Shown piece by piece: positions 9,236 to 19,250 of a stretch of 64,000 bases of DNA (positions within the stretch are counted from its first letter, which is position 1; each line of letters opens with the position of its first letter). Position numbers and translations under genes: made by a program. Under the pieces are notes generated by a model. It ran no database searches. It was not told the origin of the DNA and saw only the letters and a list, made by a program, of their open reading frames with translations. Origin of the DNA: Pelobacter sp. (GTDB taxonomy: Bacteria; Desulfobacterota; Desulfuromonadia; Geobacterales; Pseudopelobacteraceae); contig JAVBXN010000012.1 in the NCBI GenBank assembly GCA_030824515.1, forward strand, positions 124,001 to 188,000, written 5' to 3'.

Positions 9236-10786
9236 TCACGTCAACGCTTCCCAGGTCGGACTGTCTTTCGGGTTGCGGATCTTGAACTCCAGGTACTGGG
9301 CCGCTTTTTTTAGTTTTTCATTTATATTCGCCATTGCGATCACCGCAGTCAGTGACTGCAGTACCCGCTGCCGGGCGTTTTCCGACGCAAACCCTTCACC
9401 TTCGGCAATACCGCGCAGATAGGCCAGCACCGATTTCAGATCATCTTCGTCCTTCAAACGCTCCGGGGCGGCAATGAACAGCAGGTATTGCGCCTTTTCG
9501 CGAACCGGGCCGCCCAGCTTTTTTTCAGCCAGCAGCTCATCCACCACGATCACAATGCTCCCTTTTTCGGCATAGTTCAGGTTCTTGTTTTCCAGATACG
9601 ACGCCAGGTAGCGCAGCGCGGCCAGCCTGCTGGCCGGATCGCAGATCTTGAACAGCAGCAGTTGCGAGGCCTGCAGTTTCAGGACATCTTCCTGCTCGGG
9701 ATGCAAAAAACATTGCAGCATCAGCGACAGCTTTTCCTGTGCGGCGCTGCTTAAGCGCTCCCCTTCGGTTTTGCTGCGGATCTGCTCCAGCAGTTCACGT
9801 TTGTTTGCGTATTCGCCGAACCTGATCCTGATGATCAGCGCCCGGACCTCCTCATCGCTGGTCATTTCCCACAGTTCGTCAACCGCCCGGAGTATCCTGG
9901 AACAGATCGTGCGGACTTTTTCGTCCTTGGGCGGTTCATCCTGGTTCCAGTAATCGGGATAGGTGTCCAAGACCGTATCGGCCTCCTCCGGATTCCTGGC
10001 CTTTTCCAGGATCATCCTGAAGTAGGTCAGGATTTTGATCTGATAGACGCTGCCGCCGTCGTTCAGGGGACGCAGCAGGTCCGCCAGAAAAGTGCTGTTC
10101 AAACCGGATGCGCCGCTGCAGAGATAACGATAGACCGCCTCAGCTTTTTCCACCTGTCTTTCGATATATTTCCGTTTCAGGGTCGCACCCAGTTCGGTCG
10201 AGCTGACCTTTTTGAAGAACACGCTCAGCAGGTTGGAGGCGTGATGCTTGATATTGTTATCGGCGTCGTCGGAAACGACAATTTCCAGACAGGCGTCGAA
10301 GATCCTGACCTGTTCCTGCTCGTCGCGGGAACAATCGATGTAATCCTCGAGTATCGTAATAATTTCAATCATCAGCGAACGGTTGCGGCTGTTGAGCAAC
10401 GTCATGAACGTTTCGCGCAGGCTGCTGGAATCCACGATTCCGAACAGGAACTTGACCGCCGAGTTGCGTCCGGCCGGCCCCTTGCCGTCGGCGGACTTGA
10501 GCAGTTTCAGTATGCTTTCCGCCGGGTCGGTAACCCAGCCCGGAACGAGATCTTCCATGAAGTGTTCAGCTTTTCTGCGGACCCTGGCATCCAGGTCATA
10601 GATAAAATAGCGGGCGACCTCGACCCTGAAATCCCGGGTGGCGTTTGAGGCGGCGATGATCTCGAATGCGCCGGCCTTGTCTTTCGAGGAGAGTTGGGCA
10701 ATTTCCTTCTTGGCCTTGGATGCGTCATTGATTTTTATATAAAAATTGACTATGTCCTTGACTGTTACTTCCTCTTCTATTTCCAT
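9236..10786 (-). CDS. Unrecognised 516-residue helical-repeat cytoplasmic protein
   Basis: I do not recognise a named family. The sequence is almost entirely alpha-helical in character, rich in Glu, Lys, Leu and Ala, with no signal peptide or membrane segment. Segments such as DFRVEVARYFIYDLDARVRRKAEHFME and repeated 'xxLLxxRxxxLxxxIxxIL' helices recall HEAT or ARM-like repeats, which usually act as protein-protein scaffolds. No catalytic motif is visible. It is transcribed alone, divergent from the DUF4139-type gene at 10891 (104-base gap), and its end is 322 bases before the giant exported gene. The ATG at 10786 is the first in-frame Met, with an AG-rich stretch (AAAGGCG) just upstream. A scaffold role is inference. 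Confidence 0.85.
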   Translation of the reverse strand: MEIEEEVTVKDIVNFYIKINDASKAKKEIAQLSSKDKAGAFEIIAASNATRDFRVEVARYFIYDLDARVRRKAEHFMEDLVPGWVTDPAESILKLLKSADGKGPAGRNSAVKFLFGIVDSSSLRETFMTLLNSRNRSLMIEIITILEDYIDCSRDEQEQVRIFDACLEIVVSDDADNNIKHHASNLLSVFFKKVSSTELGATLKRKYIERQVEKAEAVYRYLCSGASGLNSTFLADLLRPLNDGGSVYQIKILTYFRMILEKARNPEEADTVLDTYPDYWNQDEPPKDEKVRTICSRILRAVDELWEMTSDEEVRALIIRIRFGEYANKRELLEQIRSKTEGERLSSAAQEKLSLMLQCFLHPEQEDVLKLQASQLLLFKICDPASRLAALRYLASYLENKNLNYAEKGSIVIVVDELLAEKKLGGPVREKAQYLLFIAAPERLKDEDDLKSVLAYLRGIAEGEGFASENARQRVLQSLTAVIAMANINEKLKKAAQYLEFKIRNPKDSPTWEALT

Positions 10787-10890
10787 GGAAGTCGCCTTTC
10801 AGAAAGTTTTGTGAGAGTATAGCTTCAACTAACCTCATACGCAACCGTACCGCACAAAAACGACAGCAGTGGCATCACAGGGGGGAATTT

Positions 10891-11868
10891 ATGCGCATGG
10901 AAATCATTGCAGTCCTGCTTGCTTTATCTACCGTCGCAGGTGTAGCTCAGGCCGGTAACAGCATCACGTTCTACAGGGACGGCGCGGTTATAGAGCGTGA
11001 AGCATCGGCTTTGAAGGGTGTGGCGGAAGTGCCACTCGAACCGGGCCTGCTGGAAGGCACCCTGAAAGTGATTCCGGCGGCGGGCAGTGTCATTCTGGGA
11101 GTGGAAATCAGTGCGGTGCGGCAGGAGGGTAAAAGAAGCCGCGAGCTGGAGGGGTTGATCGAGCAGCGCCAGCGCCTGGAAGACCGACTACGGGCTCTGG
11201 TGACGCGCGAAGAGATCTTCAAGGCGGCCGCCAAGTCGCAAAGCGGCAAGGCGCCTCGCAAAACCAAGGCGAACCCTGACCCGATGCAGACCATCCGTCA
11301 GGGGACCGATTTCGCCATAGCCCAGCTCGAAGCGGTCTACACAAACCGCCGCAAGACGGAGCAGGAGATCAAAAAGGTGGAAAATCGCATTATCGCCTTG
11401 AAAAGGAGTGCTAAAAGCGGCGGCAGCATCGCGCGCATCAGCGTCTCCCCGCCGCGCGGCAGGCTTACCGTGCGTTACGCCACCTCGGAAATCGGCTGGC
11501 AGCCATGGTACGACCTGCACCTGAATGGCTCGGGCGTTGCGCGACTTCTGATGTCGGCAAAGATGACGGCAAACCATGGCGGCTATCGCCAACTGGTTTC
11601 AGCGGCGTCCCTTATGGATGCGACCACGGCGGCTTCTTTCCCGGTGCAATCCGGCAACACAAAATTGGCCGAGTTCCAGCTGCCAATCACCGAGGAAAGC
11701 TTCGATGGCGGCATCTATAACCGTTTTTCAGGAAAGCTCGGAAACACCGGCGCACAGTATCTTCCAGCGGGAGAGACCGGATTGTTCAGATCGGGAACAT
11801 ATCTGGGGCGGTTCAGGTTTGAAGGGCTTTCCTCGGGCAGAAACAGGGTGATTTCCAGCGGCATGTGA
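10891..11868 (+). CDS. Short DUF4140/DUF4139-type exported protein
   Basis: The 325-residue protein has a signal peptide (MRMEIIAVLLALSTVAGVAQ, cleavage after AQA). Then comes a beta-rich part (ITFYRDGAVIERE, VPLEPGLLEGTLKVIP) typical of DUF4140, a charged coiled-coil stretch (about 75-180), and a beta domain with RLTVRYATSEIGWQPWYDLHL, the hallmark entry into DUF4139 (mucoidy inhibitor A-like). Family members are usually around 500 residues or more; this one stops early in the DUF4139 domain, so it is a short variant or an eroded copy. An AGGGGGGAA ribosome site precedes the ATG. The molecular function of the family is not established. It converges on the hybrid kinase gene, with stops 24 bases apart. 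Confidence 0.8.
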   Translation: MRMEIIAVLLALSTVAGVAQAGNSITFYRDGAVIEREASALKGVAEVPLEPGLLEGTLKVIPAAGSVILGVEISAVRQEGKRSRELEGLIEQRQRLEDRLRALVTREEIFKAAAKSQSGKAPRKTKANPDPMQTIRQGTDFAIAQLEAVYTNRRKTEQEIKKVENRIIALKRSAKSGGSIARISVSPPRGRLTVRYATSEIGWQPWYDLHLNGSGVARLLMSAKMTANHGGYRQLVSAASLMDATTAASFPVQSGNTKLAEFQLPITEESFDGGIYNRFSGKLGNTGAQYLPAGETGLFRSGTYLGRFRFEGLSSGRNRVISSGM

Positions 11869-11880
11869 AAATGGGGTGTA

Positions 11881-11908
11881 GCTGGATCGGCATCAACGCC
11901 CATCCAGC
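11881..11908. terminator. Hairpin between convergent genes
   Basis: An 11-bp stem with one mismatch (GCTGGATCGGC and GCCCATCCAGC) and a 6-base loop covers the stop codon of the minus-strand kinase gene and lies 13 bases after the stop of the DUF4139-type gene. It lacks a clear T run on either side, so termination is uncertain, but its position between converging genes fits a shared terminator. Confidence 0.4.
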
Positions 11909-14076
11909 GCAGACCTGACCGCAGTGACCAACATACCGGGAAGAATGGGTTTGGAAAGATGTACAAACTCGCCCGGCAGTTCCCCCTTACGCAGCAGGAT
12001 GTCATCGCTGTAGCCGCTGAGAAAAATACAGGGGATTTGTGGATATATCCGATGGATGGCGGCCAGCGCTTCCCGACCATTCATCATGGGCATGATCACA
12101 TCCAAAAGCAGCAGATCGATCATGCCTCCGGATTGCTTAACTATCGTAACCGCTTCGTCTCCGTCTCTGGCCTCAAAAATGTGATACCCCACATCCCGCA
12201 GCAGTTCGACAATCATCTCGCGGACATCATCGTTGTCCTCGCCGACCAGTATGGTTTCGCTGCCACGATTCTGTCGCCAAGGACAGATCGCCGGTTCAGC
12301 GGCTTTGCCCCTGCTGCTTACGACTTTCGAAAACCAGATCGAAAAGACAGTGCCCTCTCCGGGTTTGCTGGTTACCTTTACGTGCCCTTTGTGCTGTTGC
12401 ACTATGCCGAATACAATCGAAAGGCCGAGTCCGGTGCCCTTGCCCACCTCCTTGGTGGTAAAGAACGGATCGAAAATCCGCTCAAACAGCTTTGGTTCAA
12501 TGCCGCTGCCGGTATCACTGACTGTCAGCTTCACATAGCTGCCGTCGGGAATCCCGGGGGGGGCCTCGGGATCTTGCCCGGCAAATGTTTCGGCGCCGGT
12601 GGAAATAGTCAGAAGACCGCCATTCGGCATGGCATCACGGGCATTATTGTAAAGGTTCAGCACAACCTGCTGCAGTTGGCCATGATCCGCCTGCAGCAAC
12701 AGATCCTGCGAAGACGGATTGAATTCGACACTGATATCTTCGCCGGCAAGTCGACAGAGCATCTCCATCATATCCGCAATCAAAAGGTTGAGATCCACGG
12801 TCTTTACGGACATGTTCTGTTTGCGGCTGAATGCCAGCATGCCGCGCGTCAGCGAAGCGGCCTTTTCCGCGGAACTGATGATACGCCGTACCGCCGGCAA
12901 GTGAGCTGAACCGCTATCCAGGCGCGTTTCGATAAGACTGGCGTAACCGAGTATGGCTGCCAGGATATTATTGAATTCATGGGCGATACCGCCGGCCAAC
13001 TGTCCGATCGAATCCAGCTTCTGCGCATGATAAAGCTGTTCCCTGAGGAGCTCTTTTTCATGCTCGATTCTTTTGTAATCGCTGATATCCCGAATCGACT
13101 CGATGGCGCCGATCTTTTGGCCATCAAGATCATACAAAGATGATGCGGCGATCCAGAGATGCCGGTCTCCAAACTTGCGGCCCGCTGGTATGAACGACTC
13201 CGCAATGATTGAATTCCCCTGCCTTTTGAAATACTTGTAATTTAATTTCGACAGTCCCTCTTCATTGTCGATAAAATTGATCAGGGCCGGACGTCGCGAA
13301 CCGTAGAACGGAATCGAATAGGCATAATCACCCTTGTTCAAAACGCTTTCCTTTGCATATCCGGTCATCTCCTCAAGAGCCTTGTTCCAGGCGATCACAC
13401 GCTGTTCAGCATCGATTACAAAGGTTGCATCCGGCAGAAAGTCTATGATGGACTGGAGCTGTTGATTCAGCGACTGCAGCTCATGCTCCTGGGTTCGTTG
13501 GCGCTTGATGACATCCAGAAATGTATTTGACTGACTGTTGATCAACTCGCCCAGCTTGGCAATCAGCTCCACCGGAGAATTTATGCTGGCCCGGACGCCA
13601 AGATCGCCACCTGCCAGAAGAAGCAATGTTTCATAATGCTCACACAATCCGATGGCCGTTTCATGGCTCTCCTCAATCAGATCCTTCATGAAATCTGCAA
13701 CCTGGTTCAATAAATGCACAAGCGGACGAAACTCATCCGAATCACCGGGCAGGACGAGCCGCGCATCCGGATCCCCTATTGAAATAAGCTCCAGCATCCG
13801 CTGAACAGCCGCACAATCGGCCTTTACCGAGAATTTCCTGTTGACGGTTTCCGCGTGACAATCCGCAAGACTGGAAGCTATTTGCGCAAAGAGCGCCCGG
13901 TCGCCATGCCTGTGCAGCAGGTCGCAATCCAGGCACAACGAATACAGCCTGATCGGGTCGGATGGTGGGCTTCCGGCGCATCGCGCCTGCAACGGCAGGA
14001 ACCGCTCAGATGTTGAATGTGCCAAATACTGATCGAAAAGAATGCATTTTGGAGGTGACATTCCATTTTCTGCCAT
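11893..14076 (-). CDS. Hybrid histidine kinase with cysteine-bearing N-terminus, PAS, kinase core and receiver
   Basis: This is a 727-residue protein without clear membrane spans, so probably a cytoplasmic sensor. The N-terminus has C11, C33, a CLDC pair (C48, C51) and C73. A HAMP-like or helical segment follows ([25 protein letters not shown], about 151-175), then a PAS domain (about 205-335, with [19 protein letters not shown]). The HisKA motif GGIAHEFNN carries H366, and the ATPase has DTGSGI and [11 protein letters not shown]. The C-terminal receiver has [13 protein letters not shown]. It belongs to the NtrB-like hybrid kinases common in this group. ATG at 14076 is preferred over an upstream TTG because GAGGG lies 8 bases before it. 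It follows the TusA-like gene by about 30 bases, so cotranscription is likely. The stimulus is unknown; a redox or metal role for the cysteines is speculative. Confidence 0.92.
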   Translation of the reverse strand: MAENGMSPPKCILFDQYLAHSTSERFLPLQARCAGSPPSDPIRLYSLCLDCDLLHRHGDRALFAQIASSLADCHAETVNRKFSVKADCAAVQRMLELISIGDPDARLVLPGDSDEFRPLVHLLNQVADFMKDLIEESHETAIGLCEHYETLLLLAGGDLGVRASINSPVELIAKLGELINSQSNTFLDVIKRQRTQEHELQSLNQQLQSIIDFLPDATFVIDAEQRVIAWNKALEEMTGYAKESVLNKGDYAYSIPFYGSRRPALINFIDNEEGLSKLNYKYFKRQGNSIIAESFIPAGRKFGDRHLWIAASSLYDLDGQKIGAIESIRDISDYKRIEHEKELLREQLYHAQKLDSIGQLAGGIAHEFNNILAAILGYASLIETRLDSGSAHLPAVRRIISSAEKAASLTRGMLAFSRKQNMSVKTVDLNLLIADMMEMLCRLAGEDISVEFNPSSQDLLLQADHGQLQQVVLNLYNNARDAMPNGGLLTISTGAETFAGQDPEAPPGIPDGSYVKLTVSDTGSGIEPKLFERIFDPFFTTKEVGKGTGLGLSIVFGIVQQHKGHVKVTSKPGEGTVFSIWFSKVVSSRGKAAEPAICPWRQNRGSETILVGEDNDDVREMIVELLRDVGYHIFEARDGDEAVTIVKQSGGMIDLLLLDVIMPMMNGREALAAIHRIYPQIPCIFLSGYSDDILLRKGELPGEFVHLSKPILPGMLVTAVRSALDGR

Positions 14077-14105
14077 GCGTTTTTCCCTCGTCAACCAGAT
14101 ATCCG

Positions 14106-14342
14106 CTAAAACCGGATCAAGGCGTGTTTGCGGTAGCCGCCGTCATCACGCATGGACAGCAGCGTCTTCTTCAGACGAAGGCACCAGGCCGTGATGTCCT
14201 TTTCAAAAGTGGGGCAATCGCCGATTATCTCCAGAAGATCTCCCGGTTTCATATCCGGTGATATCACCGACAGCTTCAGTACCGGCTGAGGGCATTTGAG
14301 TCCGGTGGCATCCAGCACACGACGATATTGTGACGATTGCAT
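14106..14342 (-). CDS. TusA/SirA-family sulfur-carrier-like protein
   Basis: The 78-residue protein has the family signature LDATGLKCPQPVLKL near the N-terminus, where the Cys of CPxP is the sulfur-carrying residue in TusA-type proteins, followed by PGDLLEIIGDCPTFEKDITAWC, a typical second half. Its length matches the family. The start is set at ATG 14342 by a very strong AGGAGGAG ribosome site; a longer reading to 14417 would add 25 unrelated residues. It sits between two hybrid kinase genes on the same strand (72 bases after the upstream kinase start region, 29 before the next). The family moves sulfur for tRNA thiolation or other pathways, or has redox roles. The partner here is unknown. 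Confidence 0.88.
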   Translation of the reverse strand: MQSSQYRRVLDATGLKCPQPVLKLSVISPDMKPGDLLEIIGDCPTFEKDITAWCLRLKKTLLSMRDDGGYRKHALIRF

Positions 14343-14413
14343 GAGGCTCCTCCTGATGGGACTGTGAAGCTGTGGAAATATTCCAGACAAAGCTCTGAAC
14401 AATATCTCTGTCA

Positions 14414-17035
14414 TCACTCCGACGGATGCAACAAGGCGTTGATTTTTTCCATCAGCATATCAACGGTGAACGGTTTCTGAAGAAACATGGGTCCCTCTTC
14501 CAATGTGCCGTTTTCCACGATGACACTATTGGCATAGCCCGACATGTACAGCACCTTGTCGATATCAGGGCGCTCTACGTTGAGGCGTTCGAAAAGCTGC
14601 TGGCCGTTCATGCCGGGCATCACCACGTCGCTTATCAGCAGGTCGATTTTCTCCGGAATTTGCCTGGCCAGTTCCAGCGCCTGTTCGGGATGACCTTCGA
14701 CATACACCCGGTAGCCCAGCCCCTGCAGCAGATCGGTCGTCATCACCCGCACCATCTCGTTGTCCTCGACCAGCAGTATAACCTCGCTACCGCCATGAGT
14801 CGTCGCGGCAACCTCCCTGTGGGAATAGCCGAGTTCGGGCACATTGCTGCACAACGGCAGATAGATCTTGAAGGTGGTTCCGCGTCCGATCCTGCTCTGA
14901 ACCGAAATAAAACCGTTGTGCTGCTTGACAATGCCGTAGACGTTGGCCAATCCGAGCCCGGTGCCGTGACCGACCTGCTTGGTGGTGTAAAACGGCTCAA
15001 AGATATGTTTCAGGGTTTCATCATTCATGCCGCTGCCATTGTCGCTAAATGACAACAGAATAAAATTGCCGGTGCTCACGCCGGGATGCAGGTGCGCATA
15101 TTCATCGTCGATCATCACCTGACCGGTTTCGATCGTGATACGGCCGGTCTCGGCAATTGCATCCTGAGCGTTGATGGCCAGGTTGAGAATCACCTGTTCA
15201 ATCTTGGAGCGATCGGCCAGTACGATCGCGGCCTGCGAAGAGAGTTGCAGATTGATTTCGACGCTTTCCCGCAGAGTACGGTGCATGATTGAGCTGAAAG
15301 AAGTGATGATTTCATTCAGATTGACGGACTGCATCTGCATTACCTGCTTGCGGCTGAAGCTCAGTAATTGATGGGTCAGCTCCCGTGCTTTTCCGGCAGC
15401 CTTGACTATGCCGTCAATCTTGATGCGAAGATTTTCGTCGTCAGGCAAAACACGCTTCAACATATCGGCATAGATGATGATCGGAGTCAGCAGATTGTTG
15501 AAATCGTGAGCAACCCCACCCGCCAGATGACCGATCGCCTCCATCTTCTGGGACTGGCTCAGTTGCTGTTCCAGTTCGTTGCGCTCAGACTCGTTCCTGC
15601 TCCGTTCTATTGCAATTCCGGCATAAGAAGCAGCCAGCTCGATCACCTTGATCTCTTCTTCACCCGGGGTAGCCGGTTCCCTGTGGTAAACTGCAAAAGT
15701 ACCCAAAAGCAAACCGGTGGAGGAGATTATAGGCTCCGACCAGCAGGAACGCAGGCCGGCGTCTTGAGCCGGAGTGAATCCTTTCCAGAACGGGTGCCCG
15801 GCTATATCTTCCACGACGATCCGTTCACGGCGAAAAGCAGCCGTGCCGCATGAGCCGACCCCCTCCGCGATCCTGATGCGACCGGTCGCAACATTGTACG
15901 CTTCCGGCAGGCTGGGAGCCGCGCCGGTCACCAGACGACGCCCTTCATCCACGGCCAGCAGGATTGAACAGAGCGCTCCCGGTCGTTCCTTTTCGATGGA
16001 TTTGGCGATAAACGAAAGTAGTTCGGGTAACGGTTCCCCCCGGGCGATTCTCTCCATGATTTCGGAGCGGACCTGCTCCCGCAACTCCGCCTTCTTCAAT
16101 TCATTAATATCCTTGACTACATGCACCGCCTTGACGATCTCGCCATTCTCGTCAAAAACCGGATCGACCGAGACTTCAAACCAATTTGATCCGACAACGA
16201 CCTGCATCGAAGCCCGTTTCCCGGTCTGTACCATCCGCTCAAACGGGCATGACCCGAAAGTTGACAATTTATTATGGCCGACTTCACAGCAATCAAGTCC
16301 GATAACATCCTGTGGGACTTTCCCGAATATGCTCAGAGTGGCCTTGTTGGCGCGCAGCACCTTTCGATCCATATCCAGAAGCCAGACCGCATCCTCGATT
16401 GCATCAAAGGTATCACGCCACTCAGACGCCACGACCTTAAGTTTTTGTTCAAAATCCTTGCGGTCGCTTATATCGCGTAAGACACTGAGAACAAGACGAC
16501 GCTGTCCGATTTCGACCGATCTGGTGCGCCACTCGACCGGAATTCGTCTTCCCGACGAGTGCAGATAGACCGACTCAAAGAGCACGTCGCCTTTCTCAAG
16601 GACATGTTGAATGCGTTCTTCCACCAGAGTTCCGTTTTCAACCGGCATGAAATCCTGGATTTTGAAGGACTCCAACTGCTGCCGACTGTGACCGGTAATA
16701 TTGCACAGGGCATTATTGAACTGGACCAGACAACCTTTTTCATCCACCAGGATGATAACGTCGGTGACCGAATCGATCATTTCAGCTTTAAGCTGCAGTT
16801 CCAGTTGTTGCGAGTCCATCTGGAGGTTGGAATTTCTGATGTTTCGAAGCTGGCGAAGGAACAAAAACGACAGAGCGACCGTGAGTAGTGCCAGGAGTCC
16901 GGCAATGGAATTGGATATGGCCAGTTTGCATTCATTCGGGCTGTTACGGCAGAACAGAACAGCCACAACTGGCAGAATAATTACCGCTGCAACAAAAAAG
17001 CGACGCCTGATCCGATTATGGTGGTCTGCAGGCAT
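14414..17035 (-). CDS. Membrane hybrid histidine kinase (PAS-PAS-GAF-HisKA-HATPase-REC)
   Basis: Of 873 residues, two N-terminal membrane spans (VAAVIILPVVAVLFC and LLALLTVALSFLFL) enclose a very short external loop, so it probably senses through cytoplasmic domains. PAS1 is at about 85-205. PAS2 is at about 210-330 and carries conserved cysteines (DCCEVGH, SCPFERM). A GAF domain follows (about 345-490, with [20 protein letters not shown]). The HisKA motif GGVAHDFNN has H510; the ATPase has DNGSGM and [13 protein letters not shown]. The receiver has [13 protein letters not shown]. From the GAF domain on it is strikingly similar to the kinase at 26267-29311, so the two are paralogues with different N-termini. 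The likely output is phosphotransfer to another receiver; the target is unknown. Confidence 0.93.
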   Translation of the reverse strand: MPADHHNRIRRRFFVAAVIILPVVAVLFCRNSPNECKLAISNSIAGLLALLTVALSFLFLRQLRNIRNSNLQMDSQQLELQLKAEMIDSVTDVIILVDEKGCLVQFNNALCNITGHSRQQLESFKIQDFMPVENGTLVEERIQHVLEKGDVLFESVYLHSSGRRIPVEWRTRSVEIGQRRLVLSVLRDISDRKDFEQKLKVVASEWRDTFDAIEDAVWLLDMDRKVLRANKATLSIFGKVPQDVIGLDCCEVGHNKLSTFGSCPFERMVQTGKRASMQVVVGSNWFEVSVDPVFDENGEIVKAVHVVKDINELKKAELREQVRSEIMERIARGEPLPELLSFIAKSIEKERPGALCSILLAVDEGRRLVTGAAPSLPEAYNVATGRIRIAEGVGSCGTAAFRRERIVVEDIAGHPFWKGFTPAQDAGLRSCWSEPIISSTGLLLGTFAVYHREPATPGEEEIKVIELAASYAGIAIERSRNESERNELEQQLSQSQKMEAIGHLAGGVAHDFNNLLTPIIIYADMLKRVLPDDENLRIKIDGIVKAAGKARELTHQLLSFSRKQVMQMQSVNLNEIITSFSSIMHRTLRESVEINLQLSSQAAIVLADRSKIEQVILNLAINAQDAIAETGRITIETGQVMIDDEYAHLHPGVSTGNFILLSFSDNGSGMNDETLKHIFEPFYTTKQVGHGTGLGLANVYGIVKQHNGFISVQSRIGRGTTFKIYLPLCSNVPELGYSHREVAATTHGGSEVILLVEDNEMVRVMTTDLLQGLGYRVYVEGHPEQALELARQIPEKIDLLISDVVMPGMNGQQLFERLNVERPDIDKVLYMSGYANSVIVENGTLEEGPMFLQKPFTVDMLMEKINALLHPSE

Positions 17036-17135
17036 ATACTGATCCCGAACAACATTTGCATTTATTAATTGTTATTACATAATTATCACATCCGCATAAA
17101 ATTACACAGATAAAATATGCCGATCCGGCAACAAC

Positions 17136-19250
17136 TCAACATTTTTGCTCCATGCAATACCGTTCAAAATCATCGGCGGCCAACGGCCTGCTGAAATAAT
17201 AGCCCTGAATAACCGTGCAGCCTTTTTCCGCCAGATATGCAAGTTGTTCTTCGGTTTCAACCCCTTCCGCCACCAGCTCCATTTCCAACCCCCGCCCCAT
17301 CGCGATGATCGTGTTGACCACTGCCGCGTCGTTTTTTGTGGTCAGCATCCGCCGTACGAAAGACTGGTCGATCTTCAACTCCTGGATCGGCAGACGCCCC
17401 AGGTATTCCAGCGACGAATAACCGGTGCCGAAATCATCCAGTGAAAGCGTTATGCCGATTTCGGTCAGCGCGGTAAGCTTTTCCATGGTGCGCATGCTGT
17501 CGATCATAATCATGCTCTCGGTCAGTTCCAGGCAGAGATAACCGGGATCATATCCGGTGACATCCAGTACGCGTTTGACTGTTTCGTCCAGATCGCTACG
17601 CATGAACTGCAACGCCGAAATATTGACTGACATCCGCATCGGCGGCAATCCTTGCTTCCGCCATGTTGCCGCCTGTGTGCAGGCCTTCCACAGAACCCAC
17701 TCCCCCACGGCAACGATCAGGCCGGTCTCCTCCAAAAGCGGAATGAACTGGATGGGAGAGACCACCTCCTCACCTTTGGGTGTCCAGCGCAACAGCGCCT
17801 CCATGCCGATGATGCCGCCGTCGGGCAGACCTATTTGCGGCTGGTACAGCAGGCTGAATTCATCACGCTCCAGCGCCTTGTAAAGCTTTGATTCCATGGC
17901 AAAGCGCTGTTCAAGTTGGAAATTAAGTTCGCTGGTATAGAAACATACCGCATTTTTGCTATCCTTTTTGGCTTGATACATGGCCGCTTCGGCGTTTTTC
18001 AGCAGACTTTCGACAGATGTCCCGTCCTCTGGATATACCGCCACTCCGATACTGGCGGTTGACATGATTTCAGAGCCCTTGATCACAAAAGCCTCGTTCA
18101 TGGCACTGTGTATCTTCTCCGCAAATAGGACGGCCTGGCCGGCTTCCGTTGTCGGCGGAAGAACGATGATAAATTCGTCACCTACGAAGCGGGATATGAA
18201 GCTGCCCAGGCCACCGGACATTTCCAGCCGGCGCGCTATCTCCTTCAGCAGAAGGTCGCCGAATTCATGCCCGAAGGTATCGTTGACGAATTTCAGGTTG
18301 TCTATATCCAGCACCAACAGCGCCAGCTGCTGATTTTCACGATTTATCAATTCAAGCTGCAATGTCAGATATTTCTGGAAATAATTGCGATTGGGCAACC
18401 CGGTCAACCCGTCAAAATTGGCCTGGTAGTAGAGCTGTTCCTCATGGCGTTTATGTTCGCTGATATCTTCCTTGATCCCCACAAAGTGGGTTATCACGCC
18501 GGACTCGTCTTTGATCGGCGCGATACTGCAAAGCTCCCAGAACTGCCGGCCGTCCTTGGCCCTGTTGCAAAATTCTCCCTGCCACTCCTGCCCGGACCTG
18601 ATGGTTTTCCACATCTCGGCATAATAGTCGTCGTTCTGCCGGCCGGATTTCAGCAGGCGCGGGGTATTCCCGACCGCTTCCTCCGTGGTGTACCCGGATA
18701 CGGCGGTAAACTTGGGGTTCACATACTCTATGATGCCGTCCGCATTGGTGATGATCACACTATTGGCGCTCTGCTCCACCGCGGTTGTCAGCTTGCGCAG
18801 TTCGGCGGTGCGCTGTACGACGAGCTGTTCCAGATTTTCATGGTAATCGCGGTTTTCCCTGATCAGCCTGGCGCGTTCCAGGCAGCGGTTGATAACCAGT
18901 TCCAAAGCGACCAGATCCTTGACCGGCTTGGCCAGATAGTCCCAGGCGCCACGCCGCAAAGCCTGAATCACATCGTCCAGAACGCCGGTGCCGGACAGAA
19001 CGATTACCGGCAGGTTGTCATCCATCCGGCAAACCGCATCCACGACCTCCAGGCCATCCACTACCGGCATGCGCAGATCGGTGATCACGATATCCGGACG
19101 CATGCTGGTGATTTTGTCGATCCCGTCGCGGCCGTCACAGGCCTGGATCACGGTAAAACCGCTATCCTCGAAATAGGCCGCCACGCTGTCGCGTATCGCC
19201 TCTTCATCATCAATGGTCAGCAGAACCGGGCTGTTTTCAAGTGCGCTCAT
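17136..19250 (-). CDS. Response regulator with PAS, GGDEF and EAL domains (c-di-GMP turnover)
   Basis: The 704-residue protein has an N-terminal receiver (DIVITDLRMPVVDG), a PAS domain (about 150-270), a GGDEF domain and an EAL domain. The cyclase signature reads RFVGDEF, so its first glycine is replaced by Val and diguanylate cyclase activity may be lost or altered. The EAL part keeps MEALLRW, LSLDDFGTGYSSLEYL and ELKIDQSFV, so c-di-GMP phosphodiesterase activity is expected. ATG at 19250 overlaps the stop of the preceding receiver gene (ATGA), a sign of translational coupling. It is the last gene of a kinase / receiver / this-protein set. Phosphorylation of the receiver probably controls c-di-GMP level. 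Net direction is inferred to be hydrolysis. Confidence 0.94.
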   Translation of the reverse strand: MSALENSPVLLTIDDEEAIRDSVAAYFEDSGFTVIQACDGRDGIDKITSMRPDIVITDLRMPVVDGLEVVDAVCRMDDNLPVIVLSGTGVLDDVIQALRRGAWDYLAKPVKDLVALELVINRCLERARLIRENRDYHENLEQLVVQRTAELRKLTTAVEQSANSVIITNADGIIEYVNPKFTAVSGYTTEEAVGNTPRLLKSGRQNDDYYAEMWKTIRSGQEWQGEFCNRAKDGRQFWELCSIAPIKDESGVITHFVGIKEDISEHKRHEEQLYYQANFDGLTGLPNRNYFQKYLTLQLELINRENQQLALLVLDIDNLKFVNDTFGHEFGDLLLKEIARRLEMSGGLGSFISRFVGDEFIIVLPPTTEAGQAVLFAEKIHSAMNEAFVIKGSEIMSTASIGVAVYPEDGTSVESLLKNAEAAMYQAKKDSKNAVCFYTSELNFQLEQRFAMESKLYKALERDEFSLLYQPQIGLPDGGIIGMEALLRWTPKGEEVVSPIQFIPLLEETGLIVAVGEWVLWKACTQAATWRKQGLPPMRMSVNISALQFMRSDLDETVKRVLDVTGYDPGYLCLELTESMIMIDSMRTMEKLTALTEIGITLSLDDFGTGYSSLEYLGRLPIQELKIDQSFVRRMLTTKNDAAVVNTIIAMGRGLEMELVAEGVETEEQLAYLAEKGCTVIQGYYFSRPLAADDFERYCMEQKC

